Below are positions 31,290-41,441 of a stretch of 64,000 nucleotides of DNA, piece by piece; the stretch's first letter is position 1, and the number at the start of each line of letters is the position of its first letter. The translations under genes and the position numbers were made by a program. Under the pieces are notes generated by a model. It was not told where the DNA came from. It was given only the letters and a program-made list of their open reading frames with translations, and did no database searches. The stretch is taken from the NCBI GenBank assembly GCA_023376005.1, contig CM042138.1:94475156-94539155 (forward strand). The letters are read 5' to 3'. Origin of the DNA: Doryteuthis pealeii (lineage: Eukaryota; Mollusca; Cephalopoda; Myopsida; Loliginidae).

Positions 31290-31505
31290 ACTGAGCCTAT
31301 TCTAGTAGTGAACACCCCAAGCGGGTTTAACAGGTTTGCCTAACCAAGGTTAAAGATCCCAATCTGCCGTATTATTTACCCATAACTGGAGGGAGAATAG
31401 TTGGATTCATACCTTTCTCAAGAGTATTAGCACAATGTGAAATGTAAACAGCCTCACCCAGTATTTGAACTTGTCTCACCGTGTCCATTTCCTACAATAA
31501 TAACC
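31290..31505 (-). mobile_element. tRNA-derived SINE (TGGTGTAATGG family)
   Basis: - strand copy from a decayed head at about 31505 (TATTATTGTAGG) with a B-box-like GTTCAAATACTGG, to the TTTAACCTTGG/CAAACCTG-type end. A small internal deletion is present at the 3' end. Confidence 0.7.
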
Positions 31506-31961
31506 ATGGGCATCCCCACTTGATCTCTACTTGTAAGGCCAATGCTAAATTTCATGAACAAGTGCTAGATGTCGTTTTTTATTGGGTGGGTCCTAGAGGT
31601 GGGTGATTTGCAGAGAACAAAATATGAATAATCTATTGAATTATCGATAAATATAGACAACGAGTTAAGTCTCGTAATCTTATTAGTCTGCTCTTATGTT
31701 CTGCCACAGAAATAACCGATACTGATAGATTTTTTTGTTTGTTTTTTTCTTTCTCTGTCCTCTTTAATTTTGAATAAGCTCAGCCAGGGAAAAAACTATG
31801 GCAGAAAAATAATTATCTTCAGAAACAAAAAAAAAAAAAAAAAAACGTCTACATTAATTTCTTTGTATTTTGTTTCTTTTTCATTAACTTTTGTTGCGGT
31901 TCACTTGGTAAATACTAAAAACTTCATCTTCACTTCTGTAAACTTCTTTTCAAAAAGAACT
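31506..31961. other. Intergenic, nothing recognised
   Basis: A run of A at about 31830-31847; no gene. Confidence 0.4.
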
Positions 31962-31981
31962 GATTATAGAAGTGTTTCTTG

Positions 31982-32724
31982 TTGCTGGTTGGTAGATTTT
32001 TTTATGGCATGTCAACACTTGCTGGTTTGGTTTGGTTTGGTTTGGTTTACGGCATATCAACCTCAGTGGGTTACTTAATGCCGATAAAGTTTTGAAATAA
32101 ATCAATTCTTAATGGATAATATAATTTTGTTCATCAACTCATGTTTTTCTATTTAACCCATAGATGGGACCCTAACAGGTACTACCACTCCGGGTCAGAG
32201 TGGACCAGAGAGCAATGGTGATGAAGGGGTGCTCCACATTCCCTAAACCTCCTGAACTGGAACCTCACCATCAGATAGAGTTTAACGTCATTCCCAGAAC
32301 ATGTAGACCCTCAGTCACCAACTTCTAGCACCCATATGATAAAAAGGGGTTGGGGCTTGCCGTAAGGGCAATAGGGTTGAGAAAATCATATAGGTGCTAG
32401 GGCCTGATATGACCAGCTGATTGATCGGAGGGGGCAACACTTGCTGGGTTATTTTATGCCAAAGATATTTTATTTTATTCATTCTTGATGGATATTCAAC
32501 ATTTTTTAAACTCAATTTTTTTTAAAACACATTTTTTTCTATTTAAGCCATATAGGGGACCCCAACAGGTACTACCACTTCAAGTCAGGTTGGACCTGGA
32601 GTAATGGTATTCCACATTCCCTAGAGTTCCAGAATTGGAACTTCACCATCAGAGTTTAACATCATACCCAGGACATTAAGACCCCCAGCCACTGCCTTCT
32701 AGCTCATATATGATAAAAAGAATA
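31982..32724 (-). mobile_element. Retroposon interrupted by a younger copy of itself, 20-bp TSD
   Basis: The element lies between identical 20-bp copies of a site beginning GATTATAGAAG (31962-31981 and 32725-32744), so it inserted by target-primed reverse transcription. It is 5'-truncated at about 32720. Its body is split at 32025/32435 by a second copy of the same family. Confidence 0.85.
32026..32434 (-). mobile_element. Nested younger retroposon copy, 13-bp TSD
   Basis: Flanked by CAACACTTGCTGG at 32013-32025 and 32435-32447. It begins with the (GGTTT)n tail complement and ends at GATCGGAGGGG, so the 5' head is missing. The host copy reads through once this is removed. Confidence 0.88.
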
Positions 32725-32919
32725 GATTATAGAAGTGTTTCTTGATGGTTGGTTGGTTGGTTGGTTGGTTAGTGGGTTTTATGTTCATGTTAATATTTTT
32801 TGTTTTGTTGTTTCCTTTTCACACATGGTCCTACAAATACAAATAAGATCTTAAAAGAGATGTGAACAAACTGATAGGGAGAGAAGAAAAGAAAGAGAAA
32901 GAGAAAGAAAGAAAGAGAT

Positions 32920-33240
32920 GGTTGGTTGGTTGGTTAATTGGTTGGATGGATTTTATGGCATTTCAACCATTGTTGGGTTATTTTATGCTGAAGACATTTT
33001 GTTTTATTCATTCTTGTTGGGTATTTTTTTTTTTTTTTCAAACTCAGTTTTTTTAAACACATTTTTTAATACTCATGTTTTTATTTCTTTAAACCATTAG
33101 ATGGGACCCTAATAGGTTCTACCACTCTGGGCCAGGGTGGACCTGGGAGTAATGGCGATAAAGGATTACTTCATATTCTCCAGAGTTCCAGAATTGAAAC
33201 TTCACTATTAGATGCAGTTTAATGTCATTCCCAGGAAATT
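32920..33240 (-). mobile_element. Retroposon copy, 5'-truncated
   Basis: (GGTT)n at 32921-32945, then TTTATGGCATTTCAACC, TTATTTTATGCTGAAGAC, ACCACTCTGGGCCAGGGTGG and GTTTAATGTCATTCCCAGG at the truncated end. Confidence 0.78.
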
Positions 33241-33289
33241 GTTTGTTGTTGTGTCTTTAGTTTTGTTTTTTTTAGTATTACTTTTAGCT

Positions 33290-33655
33290 GCCCACCCTGT
33301 TAACTGGGGCGTTAGAATACACCAACTGCACCTCTGTAGAATGGTAAGACTCCCCCAATGGGGCCACCTGTTGACTGTGGGTGGCGACCCGTGATGCTTA
33401 AGGATGGAACCCAGGTGGCTGAGCAGTCCATGACCTGCAACACTCCACTTTGGCTCTTACTTGGGCTAGACAGGTGGTCGGAGAGGCACCCTCCAATCAA
33501 TCAGCTAGTCACATCAAGCCCTAGCTCCTATATGATTGTCCCAACCCTATTGCCCTTATGGCAAGCCACAACACTTTTTATCATATGGGTGCTAGAAGGC
33601 AGTGGCTGAGAGTCTTCATGTCCTGGGAATGACGTTAAACTCTACCTGGAGTCTA
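33290..33655 (+). mobile_element. Retroposon copy, 5' half, opposite orientation
   Basis: Begins at the family head (CCACCCTGTTAACTGGGGCG), continues CACCTCTGTAGAATGG, GGGGCCACCTGTTGACTG, TCATATGGGTGCTAGAAGG and stops at GACGTTAAACTCTACC. It lacks the tail half and sits head-out beside the truncated - strand copy. Confidence 0.78.
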
Positions 33656-33834
33656 TGAGGACCAACTTTGGACAGCAATTTCCACGAAACTCCAAACATG
33701 AATACACACAAGCGGAGTTGGCTAAATCCACATTAGTTGAATGCCATTATATACACACACACTTGCACCTCTGGAACATCATACAGCTTTCAGAAAAATT
33801 AACATTTTATTTTCTCTGTGTATCTTAGTAACGA

Positions 33835-34204
33835 CTAGCAGGACCTGTGGTTATACAACAGTATGATTATTTAATTATTTCAATGTTTTATATGTTTTCT
33901 TAAGTACTATTGTTAAATAGTTCAATATGTAAAAAGTAGAATAATCTGGATTCAATTCTCTCTCTTTTTTTTTCTTTCTTTCCTTCTTTTAATCTTTTCA
34001 TTATGTTCAATCGAAACAGATTAGCATTATCACTTCCGCATGCTCACCCTCACTCTCTATCTTTCCCCTACTCTGTTTCATCTGTCTTTATTTATTTATT
34101 TCTTATTATAGCATGTCCTTTTTCTTCTCTTTCTTTCTTTATGATAAAAACGGAATGGTCCACTGTTTAGCTGAGGTGACAACACTCATAAGAAATAAGA
34201 ATTT
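33835..34204 (+). repeat. Dispersed repeat (GCAGGACCTGTGG family)
   Basis: CTAGCAGGACCTGTGG, ATACAACAGTATGATTATTT, CTTAAGTACTATTG, TAAATAGTTCAATATG, a (TTTC)n stretch, ATTATGTTCAATCGAAACAG, TGTCCTTTTTCTTCTCTTT, GACAACACTCATAAGAAATA. Partial copies at 22155, 35122-35245 (two starts) and 49100-49262. No ORF. Confidence 0.7.
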
Positions 34205-34325
34205 GGCGGATAAGCAACACCAGATAATCGGGATTTATATTTATGCATTTCATCTTGGACTATTTGGATGGTCTCATTTTTAATCGGAGGGTGTTTCATG
34301 ATGATAACAGTCGTAATTTTTTGGA
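34205..34325 (-). repeat. Copy of the 97-bp unit and its extension
   Basis: CCAGATAATCGGGATTTATA, GCATTTCATCTTGG, GGTCTCATTTTTAATCGGAG and GATGATAACAGTCGTAA match 1-125. It follows the 33835 repeat directly. Confidence 0.7.
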
Positions 34326-34527
34326 ACACCAGAACAAAAACAGGTATGCTGCCAACAATTTGTCATCAGTCAGAGTTCTTACCTCCACACCATTTAGGAA
34401 AGAGAATTTACTGATATAAACACATAGGGCTGCTAGGAGTGCTCTGTCAGTTAAGGAAAGCTATGCAATTTTAGCGTAATTAGCAGCCACCAGAACATAA
34501 CATTTACAAAGAGCTCAACCCACCATA

Positions 34528-34530
<3 letters not shown>
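34326..34530. other. Intergenic, nothing recognised
   Basis: No supported gene. Confidence 0.4.
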
Positions 34531-34575
<45 letters not shown>

Positions 34576-34721
34576 CTATTCTAAATTTGAGTGAATCAGT
34601 TGACCATTCTTCAGGAAATTCTGATAATCTCAATGAACACTTGTCTAAATTTTATATAGATATATACATAATGTTTAAAATGTTTAAAAGAAAAAATGCT
34701 ACCAAAATATACTTATTTTAA

Positions 34722-34752
<31 letters not shown>

Positions 34753-34837
34753 TATACATGTATATATATATATATACCTATATACATACATATATATATA
34801 CATACGCATATATATAAATACATATACATATATATAC

Positions 34838-34887
<50 letters not shown>
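34531..34887. repeat. (AT)n and (TATACA)n microsatellites
   Basis: AT run at 34531-34572, unique sequence to 34720, then an irregular TATATA/CATATA/TACATA array to 34887. Confidence 0.92.
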
Positions 34888-34888
<1 letters not shown>

Positions 34889-34924
34889 AATTTAGTATAT
34901 GTATATTATACATATACTAAATTT
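34888..34924. other. Perfect 18-bp-stem palindrome
   Basis: AAATTTAGTATATGTATA, one T, and its exact reverse complement. It lies at the end of the AT array and is probably a cruciform-prone by-product of repeat expansion or a transposon end. Confidence 0.8.
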
Positions 34925-35121
34925 ATCTCAAATTACCCTTTTAAGAGAACACACTACCACTATGACTGACATGAACAAAGCCGGCTTTTGTCTCCGTTGA
35001 TCAGAAAGATTTTCTGCAAATATGTCGTTCCTCTGGACAATAATGACATAGCATAATGCCCTTTGTTATCCAGATCTAAATCTGACTAGAAAAAAATAGA
35101 TGAAAGAAAATAATATAAACA

Positions 35122-35245
35122 AGCAGGACCTGTGGATATACCACAGTATGATAATTTAATTATTACTACATTTGCTATGTTAACTTAAGAGCTATTGCTA
35201 AATAGTTCAATACTAGCAGGACCTGTGGATATACCAGAGTTGGCA
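35122..35245 (+). repeat. Partial tandem copies of the GCAGGACCTGTGG repeat
   Basis: AGCAGGACCTGTGGATATACC occurs at about 35120 and again at about 35217; the second copy is cut after 30 bp. Confidence 0.75.
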
Positions 35246-35344
35246 TCCTTCCATCTACTAAAGACAATGGCATAGTGTCCTACTTTTTTCTTTCTTTTTT
35301 TAAACTTTTTTTTTATCTGCAGCTGCGTGAGTGGCTGAACAGTC

Positions 35345-35900
35345 CTGATTCTTGAATGGCAATCTCTGGTGCAGTGTCTTCAAGCAAATATTGATGCCTG
35401 CTGGAGTTGCTCTTTTTCAATCCTTTTCGTTCCTTGTTTGACAAGTAGTCACCAGGTCGCACGGTCATCTACACAAGCCTCCCATGTGTTGGTGCCAATG
35501 TGGCATGTCTTTATTTTCCTTTTGCAGGCATCTTTAAAGTGCAGGTGTGGTCCTCCTGTTGGTCGGGTGCCGTCTGCCAATTCGCCGTGCAGTAGGTTTT
35601 TGGGGATGCGGCCTTTGTCCATCCTCCTGGCGTGACCAAGCCAGCATAGGCGTCTCTCTCGCAGATGATGGCTGGCATGCTGTTCATGTTTGCTCGTTCC
35701 AGCACTTCTGTGGTTGGCACTTTGTCCTGCCAACATATGCGTAGGATACGGTGTGTGCATCTGGGGTGGAAATTGTCCAGTTTCCTCTCACTGCATGGGT
35801 ATAGTTTTTGTAGTGGGAAAACTATGTAGCCTGGGCAGGTTTTTATGGAGGGTGAGCTATCGCCCAAGCAGCAGATCCTCCCTCTCCACACAGCCATTGT
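35345..35900 (-). mobile_element. LINE ORF C-terminal third
   Basis: - strand frames together give DNFHPRC-HRILRICWQDKVP, TTEVLERANMNSM, ERRLCWLGHARRMDKGRIPK, LLHGELADGTRPTGGPHLHF and GTNTWEACVDDRATW. The WLGH-x-RRMDxGRIPK ... GELxxGxRxxGxPxLxFKD pattern is the typical post-RT region of animal LINEs. At least one frameshift between the two long frames. Same class as 19112 and 28262. Confidence 0.85.
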
Positions 35901-36111
35901 GATCCAAAGGAAAGGTAGGAACCAATGTGGTTTGACAACAGCGGTGTTGCAGGAGTTGTTTGGAAGTACTGAGATTCAGCACTGCCCATCTTAGGGACTC
36001 TGGCTCCGGATTTGTTTTCGGGGTTTACTCCCTTAGCCTTTCCTTGGGATAAGGTAGGGTCACAAGGCAATGGTGGTTTTATGAGACTTTTCCTTGTCTT
36101 GGTCCTGTTAT
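35901..36111. other. Intergenic, possible further LINE sequence
   Basis: Continues upstream of the LINE ORF piece; no motif recognised. Confidence 0.35.
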
Positions 36112-36208
36112 TTTTATTTATAAAGTTTATATAGTTATTTTTATTTATAAAATTTATATAATTATTTTCATTTATAAAATTTATATAGTTATTTTTATTT
36201 ATAAAATT
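36112..36208. repeat. About 30-bp tandem repeat, 3-4 units
   Basis: TTTATAAAATTTATATAGTT plus ATTTTTA per unit. The - strand reading NFINKNNYI is a product of the repeat. Confidence 0.85.
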
Positions 36209-36519
36209 AACTACAACCACGATATCTAATTTAGAGTAGTTTAGTGGGTTTTATTAATTTCACTTTGTGCTGACTATTAGTTTCTGCAGTCTATGAATCC
36301 CTAACCGGAAAATGGTAAGAGGAACTCACATACAAACCCTTTTTAGTTTACGCTGCTGGTCAGAACAGGCGACATGGTAAGCAGTTGTCCCATTTCTTTC
36401 TGGTTTTCTATTTCTTAGAAAAGTATTTGCTGTTATCCTTTTATTGGATGTTATTTGTCTTTCCTTGTACAGTTTCACAGTGTTTATTAAAATAAACTTG
36501 ATGGCATCTGTAAGAAGCA

Positions 36520-36845
36520 TCAAGCGTCCATTTTTTTGAAAACCAGTGACAGTAAAACATCCAACAAATTCACCTGTGGTGAATTCATGGAAGAAGTAAC
36601 AAGGGAATATGAAATTTGCAAGCAGTTTCCAAATCCCACATGCATATCCCAGTCAGGGGAAGGAGATGCCCTTGTTTGCTGCAGATTTTCCACAGACTCA
36701 GTGACAAGTACACCAAAAGGCAGTTGATTCCTGACAATGATGGAGACACCCTTTAGATTTTTGTCAGAGCCCCTTTGGCCAGGTTGTGGCCTTAATACCA
36801 CTGGGTCCCAGGCCTGTCTGCCTTGGATGACCCTACCAAGAACTT
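36520..36845 (-). pseudogene. Caspase p10-like remnant
   Basis: The - strand frame 36801-36520 is open for 93 codons. It includes GSDKNLKGVSIIVRNQLP, ASPSPDWDMHVGFG and SSMNSPQVNLLDVLLSLV. In caspases the linker after the QAC[RQ]G active site leads into PxxxDMLxxFAT, and later FMxxxxxxxLLDxLTxVN; the spacing here fits this loosely. Where the QACxG pentapeptide would stand the frame reads Q-P-G-Q-R-G, so the catalytic cysteine is missing. The caspase reading rests on the clear p20 piece upstream at 37490-37850 and is inference. I found no splice sites that rejoin the two. Confidence 0.38.
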
Positions 36846-37049
36846 AAGTTCCTGATGGCATGGCTCTGACACTAACAAGTTTTCACAGCCCTTCCAGGAG
36901 GGGTTGGGCTTTAGAAATAATGAGATAGATGACTGTTAAGCAAAGAGCTTCCTCCATCCTTTTACAGGTCTTGTTTATCATTCTGCAGGGTGTCTAGCCA
37001 CCATCCTCACCAGACAAAATCTATGGGGGTCACCGGTTTAGTCACCAAT

Positions 37050-37489
37050 GATCCAAGTATGAAACAGGTAGTACTGGGTTACATAGTACCAGTAGCACAT
37101 CATCTGCATAGTCCACATCTGTAATAGTTTCTGAGGGATATTGCCAGCTTCTTGCCTTTTTTTTTTATTGTGAACCATTTTCCTTCATTAAATCTAATGG
37201 TGTGCATTGTACATAATCTAAATAGATTATGAATAGAAATGATGTATCTCCTTGCAGAACTTCAGCAAATATATCAAATAAATCTGTGTCACCATCAGGT
37301 GAACAAAAAACATTACTATTGTCTTTGAGGAGTATCATTATAGTGGCAACAGTTTCTTTGAGGAGATGATATGCTAAAAGTATTTGCTCCATCTTGTCTC
37401 TGTGTATGGAGTCAAATGTGTTGCCTTAAGTTTTTTTGCTCATACTCCTCCAACAATTCGACAAATAATCAGAATCTGAGAAGTTGTGG
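37050..37489 (-). mobile_element. LINE reverse transcriptase fragment with YADD
   Basis: - strand: TTSQILIICRIV (about 37480-37445), DKMEQILLAY-like (37390), SPDGDTDLFDIFAEVLQGDT (about 37300-37240; the RT palm LQGD motif), FLFIIYLDYV, then DVDYADDVLLVL (about 37120-37085), the RT catalytic box. Several small deletions and shifts. It matches the + strand fragment at 14445. Its 5' break falls exactly where the caspase p20 frame ends, which suggests a 5'-truncated insertion into the caspase gene. Confidence 0.85.
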
Positions 37490-37847
37490 ATCAATTAAAA
37501 ATATCCTCTAAAGCCACAGTATCGTCTGTGCCATAAATTATACTTTCATCCTTGCCGTGGCTGAAAATCACACGAAGGAAACAATCGTTTTGGGTGTGGT
37601 CAGTCTGGGAGATTTCTTCAAAAATCTGTTTCATCTGTTTAACAGTCTTATTCTCACGGATGATGATATTAAACTTCAAGTTAGTAAGTACTTTTTTCAA
37701 CCTTTTGACAGCATGGGCAGAACCAATGCGTTTGGGTAGAAACATGTTATTCTGGGGGAGAAACTCCTCGTTGTTTATGATTAAAGCAATTCCTCTATTG
37801 GGATGAGTCATGGAATAGGTTGAAGAAGTTCTGTCAATATTTCTTCT

Positions 37848-37850
<3 letters not shown>
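37490..37850 (-). pseudogene. Caspase p20 domain fragment
   Basis: An uninterrupted - strand frame reads (about 37830 downwards) YSMTHPNRGIALIINN, then KRIGSAHAVKRLKKVL, LKFNIIIRENKTVKQM, FEEISQTDHTQNDCFL, VIFSHGKDESIIYGTDD and ends ALEDIFN-stop at 37491. This is the start of the peptidase C14 p20 subunit: GIALIINN strand, and the catalytic histidine in SHG (about residue 87 of the 106-codon frame). A usual F-C-V-V/I before SHG is here FLRVIF, with Arg in place of Cys. The domain stops before the QACxG cysteine, at a LINE junction. Upstream is a (GA)n tract that would read as (CT)n in the sense direction. Pseudogene, or an exon of a broken caspase-3/7-like gene; confidence that it is caspase-derived is high. 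Confidence 0.85.
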
Positions 37851-37899
<49 letters not shown>

Positions 37900-38015
37900 T
37901 CACAGAGAGTAAGAGAAAGAGGGTCATAGAGAGTAAGAGAGTCATAGAGTAAGAGAGAGCACGAGAGACTGAAACTAAGAGATAGTCACAGAGAGTAAGA
38001 GAGAGAGTCACAGAG

Positions 38016-38082
<67 letters not shown>

Positions 38083-38139
38083 AGACTGAGAAAGAGAGGC
38101 AATAAGAGAGACAGAGACAGAGAGTAAGAGAGAGAGAGA
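37851..38139. repeat. (GA)n microsatellite with AGAGTAAGAG minisatellite
   Basis: Long GA runs at 37851-37896 and 38019-38080, joined by repeats of AGTCACAGAGAGTAAGAG type. The serine/leucine-rich ORFs here are repeat-encoded. Confidence 0.95.
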
Positions 38140-38140
38140 G

Positions 38141-38254
38141 TCACAAAGAGTTGGTATGGCTAGAGTAGAGCTGAATTCGTAAGGGAGGGAAAGCATCGAC
38201 TAAGTCCTGAACAGTGTCCTGAGGCACATCTCCAGCACTTTTTTGCTTAGACAT
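38141..38254 (-). pseudogene. Possible N-terminal exon of the broken caspase
   Basis: A 37-codon - strand ORF beginning with ATG at 38254 reads MSKQKSAGDVPQDTVQDLVD, then AFPPLRIQLYSSH and stops at 38141. It is on the same strand just upstream of the p20 fragment and looks like coding sequence, but the (GA)n expansion separates them and no clear donor site follows. Linking it to the caspase is inference. Confidence 0.3.
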
Positions 38255-38434
38255 GATTTTCTTTAGCATTAGGATAAATAAAAAAAACAATTTTGTCAAC
38301 ACTTATGGCAGGGCCACAACAATTTAGTTCGTTATCTACTCAAGCAGTTTTCTACTCAAGTTACATTAGTGATTTTCGTGGAAAAAACCCTTTAAAGTGA
38401 AAGTGTATTATAATAATGAAATTTCTTGTGTACT
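38255..38434. other. Intergenic, nothing recognised
   Basis: No supported gene. Confidence 0.35.
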
Positions 38435-38650
38435 GTGCTCAGGTGCACCACAACTCATCAAAGTCTCATGTCTAGTACATAGAATAATGTATTAGTGTGA
38501 GGAACATGAACAGTTTACAGTAATAATATACATGTATGTGTACAGTGCTCAGGTGCACCACAACTCATCAAAGTCTCATGTCTAGTACATAGAATAATGT
38601 ATTAGTATAAGGAACTTGAACAGTTTACAGTAATAATATACATGTATGTG
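38435..38650 (-). repeat. Tandem duplication of a LINE 3' UTR, two units of about 100-105 bp
   Basis: GTGCTCAGGTGCACCACAAC, CATCAAAGTCTCATGTCTAG, AATGTATTAGT, GGAACATGAACAGTTTACAG, TAATAATATACATGTATGTG occurs twice in a row. The same UTR follows the LINE C-terminus at 47950-48090 (+). Confidence 0.85.
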
Positions 38651-38682
38651 TGCGCATGTGTGCATATGTGTGGAGAGGGGTA

Positions 38683-38960
38683 TCAGGTATAGTGTTGGCG
38701 AACTACCGGAAGCATGGAGGCTTTGAAAGAAGCAGTGTTTCGGCAGCCTATAACGGATGTAGGCAGCTTATTCCATGCCTCAGCAATTCTGAGCGTGAAA
38801 AAATGTTTCCGAAAGTCATGTGAGCAATGCTGTTTTGTTGGCATGCCCATGTGTGTTAGAAACATGGAGATCAAAAAGGTGCTCAAGGTTGCTGTTGTTA
38901 AGATGATTAATGACCTTATGAGCATTTACCAGATCAGTTGCCAGATGCCGGAGTTTCAAC
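38683..38960 (-). mobile_element. LINE ORF extreme C-terminus
   Basis: - strand frame: FRKHFFTLRIAEAWNKLPTS, VIGCRNTASFKASMLPVVRQ. The R-x-x-x-x-WNxLPxxVxxxxxxxxFKxxL pattern is the standard end of many non-LTR RT ORFs. It is followed (in the - direction) by the duplicated 3' UTR. The + copy is at 47818-48110. A further UTR scrap lies at 16900-16950. Confidence 0.85.
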
Positions 38961-39299
38961 GAATCCATTCCCAGGGCAGCAAGACTTTCAGAATATAGCA
39001 GATGCCTGATGGAGGGTATTCACTGAATATACACTTTCTATGGCGTTAGAGGATTTGTTTTGATTTTTCCTAGGAATTTTCTCAATTTCAGGTCAGTTGT
39101 TATTAACAATCAGGGCATTATAATCCTTAGCAGCTATGGTAGTAAGTGTTATACCTCTGTAGTTGTTAGTGATTCTGAGTCACCCTTTTTAAAAATTTTA
39201 TTTCGATTTTATTGACATCCAAAATTATGTAAAGGGAATTTTTGGCCATGCTCTTTCTTAAAAAAATGATTTTTGACATGCGCAAACCTAAAATGGATA
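38961..39299. other. Intergenic, nothing firmly recognised
   Basis: Probably upstream LINE sequence; not resolved. Confidence 0.35.
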
Positions 39300-39410
39300 C
39301 ATTTAAAGGTAAAACTTACAAATCACACTCAAAATCCTATGATATTACAGGGTGACCCAGAAAAAACAGAACCCAAATTATTTATTTATTTTCCCATTAA
39401 ACTAACCCTA

Positions 39411-39443
<33 letters not shown>

Positions 39444-39790
39444 ACCCTAACTGTTATGACCTGTTTAAGAGTCAATAAATAATAACTCAACACGGGTATA
39501 AAATGTAGGGAACAGATTGTATTCAGCAATATATATCCACGTACAATGGAAGGGTTTCCTTGTTTCAGCTTACACGAAGAACTGTATCTGGTACTACTTG
39601 TTTGAGTAGCTTTACTCTGTTAAATATATACCCTTTGGGTAAGTCCATGGTCGTGTCATAGGTGAGTCACCTACAACACTAACCCTAACCCTAAACCCCC
39701 CTAGTTAAAATTAACAGTTTTATTACAAAATTTGTGGGTTCTGTTTTTTCTGGGTCATGGGATTTTCAGTATGATTTGCAAGTTTTACCC
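39300..39790. mobile_element. TTAGGG-type MITE with outer inverted flanks, split by a solo LTR
   Basis: Left end CAGGGTGACCCAGAAAAAAC at 39348, interior CCCTAA repeats, right end GTTCTGTTTTTTCTGGGTCA at about 39757. Outside these, AAACTTACAAATCACACTC (left) and its inverse GATTTGCAAGTTTT (right) also pair, as at 15788-16295. Disrupted by the LTR at 39452-39678. Confidence 0.8.
39452..39678 (+). mobile_element. Solo LTR, 227 bp
   Basis: Starts TGTTATGACC and ends CCTACAACA (TG...CA). It is flanked by CTAAC on both sides (39447-39451 and 39679-39683), although the CCCTAA-repeat target makes that match partly expected. Inside are GTATAAAATG (TATA-like) and AATAAATAAT (possible polyadenylation signal). 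It interrupts the CCCTAA tract of the MITE, so it is younger. Confidence 0.7.
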
Positions 39791-40164
39791 ATTGAATACA
39801 CATACATCTTCAAATTTAATGGAGAAGAACATTATGTGACAATTTCTTGTTTGTAAATAATTTTCTTGTAAAACTCTATATGTTAGATAACTTTAGATAT
39901 ATATTAAAATAAAATGAACTATATATGAATCAATAATTGCAGGCATGTATTTATTAAAACTTATTTTAACAAGTAATGTGGACCATTCAATGTTGCATAC
40001 TTAATTTCTAAATATATATAATAGAGGGTTGTTATTTATTCAATGTATTAATGATTTTGACAATAAATTGAATACTGATTGATAAACTTATGCAACTCCT
40101 GAGGATATTGTTATGTAAGCAGTGATGCAGTTCTAGTAACAGACAGACAGTCACCAAATTTCCA
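39791..40164. other. Intergenic, nothing recognised
   Basis: AT-rich, no gene supported. Confidence 0.4.
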
Positions 40165-40455
40165 TTATGCAAGGTGTGTAAAAAAGTATTGAGATTTTTG
40201 TACTTTTTGACACACCTTGTATTCTGAAAAAAATAACATTCCATTCATTTTTCATTTCTATCTTGGTAAATACAGCTTTAAAATTTGTACTTTTTTGACA
40301 CATCTTGTATTCTGAAAAAAATTAATGAATGGAACATTAATTTTTTTCAGAATACAAGGTGTGTCAAAAAGGACCAAAACATCTTGATACTTTTTTAATG
40401 TCCCATTCATTCTTCATTTCAATTTTGGTTAATAGCTTTTTGACACACCTTAGAT
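40165..40455. repeat. Cluster of mariner-type ends in both orientations
   Basis: GCAAGGTGTGTAAAAAAGTA (40168), TTTTTGACACACCTTGTATT (40207), TTTTTTGACACATCTTGTAT (40291), TACAAGGTGTGTCAAAAAGG (40353), and GACACACCTTAG at 40440, with the ATGAATGGAACATTA-type internal unit between. Same ends as 27762-28256, here mostly inverted. Confidence 0.8.
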
Positions 40456-40746
40456 AGATAGACGTAGATGTTTGGTTTTTTAAATTTTAAAAAAATAAAA
40501 AATTAAACAAAAAATAAAAAATCATTAAATTTGTTCTTGTTTTTTGGAATTATAATTATTAATAAGTTAAAATCATTTCAGTCAACTGTGAATTTTAATC
40601 ACTAAATCGGTTAAAGTTTCAATTTTGAAATAAAAAATTGATTTATTCATTTAGGAATGTTTCAAAAACTTATTCTTAATTTATCAATAAATTCTTCAAA
40701 ACTTTCATAATTTTTAAATTACAAAACCATTCAAATAGAATAGATT

Positions 40747-40750
<4 letters not shown>
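40456..40750. other. AT-rich intergenic
   Basis: No supported gene. Confidence 0.4.

Positions 40751-40816
<66 letters not shown>
40751..40816. repeat. (CT)n microsatellite
   Basis: About 33 uninterrupted CT repeats. Confidence 0.97.
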
Positions 40817-40822
<6 letters not shown>

Positions 40823-41441
40823 CTATTTCGTTTACATTGTTGTTGCATATCATATTTAATGCGATTGTCACAGAAAGTTGTGTTTCTTTATCAGTGGCAG
40901 TTCTTCTTGGTTAATTTTCCGAGATGAAATACGGAAAATAAAGTGCTCAATTACAAATGTAAGAGCTTTATTTATTAAATATAACTGTTTATACAAATAT
41001 TTTAGTAGGCATCTACCTAAGGTTTCAGGCCGTTTGCCTTCGTCGGGATATCATTTAATCCCTCTGGTGTGTCTGCAAGATCATATTTTGCAGTTATGTC
41101 TTTGTAAATAACTGCAATTTTTCGGTTAAGTTTATTGACGCTGATAAATTCAAAATTAAGGCTCACAAAGTTATCTCCCTTTGATTGTTTACAAAAAACG
41201 ATTTTTTTCGGAAAAAATATAAACAAAAAAAAAACACATATGTAAAGAAACATATGCATATTCCACTTTTACATATATATTTTTCTTTTCTCACTTAATG
41301 TCATCTTCACCGTATTTTTTTAGTTCAATCCTTATAGGGGTCTTCACTAGAAATTCTACAAATTTATTTTTTAATTTTTTATTTATATTAATTTACTCTG
41401 AAATTTGATAGAAAAATTAAATTTCCGGATGGTAAAATCCT
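40817..41441. other. Sequence upstream of the gypsy gag relic
   Basis: No LTR ends or tRNA-type primer-binding site could be fixed here. Confidence 0.35.

Noticed and set aside
37808..38196. Ser/Leu-rich ORFs on the - strand
   Set aside because: Products of the (GA)n microsatellite.
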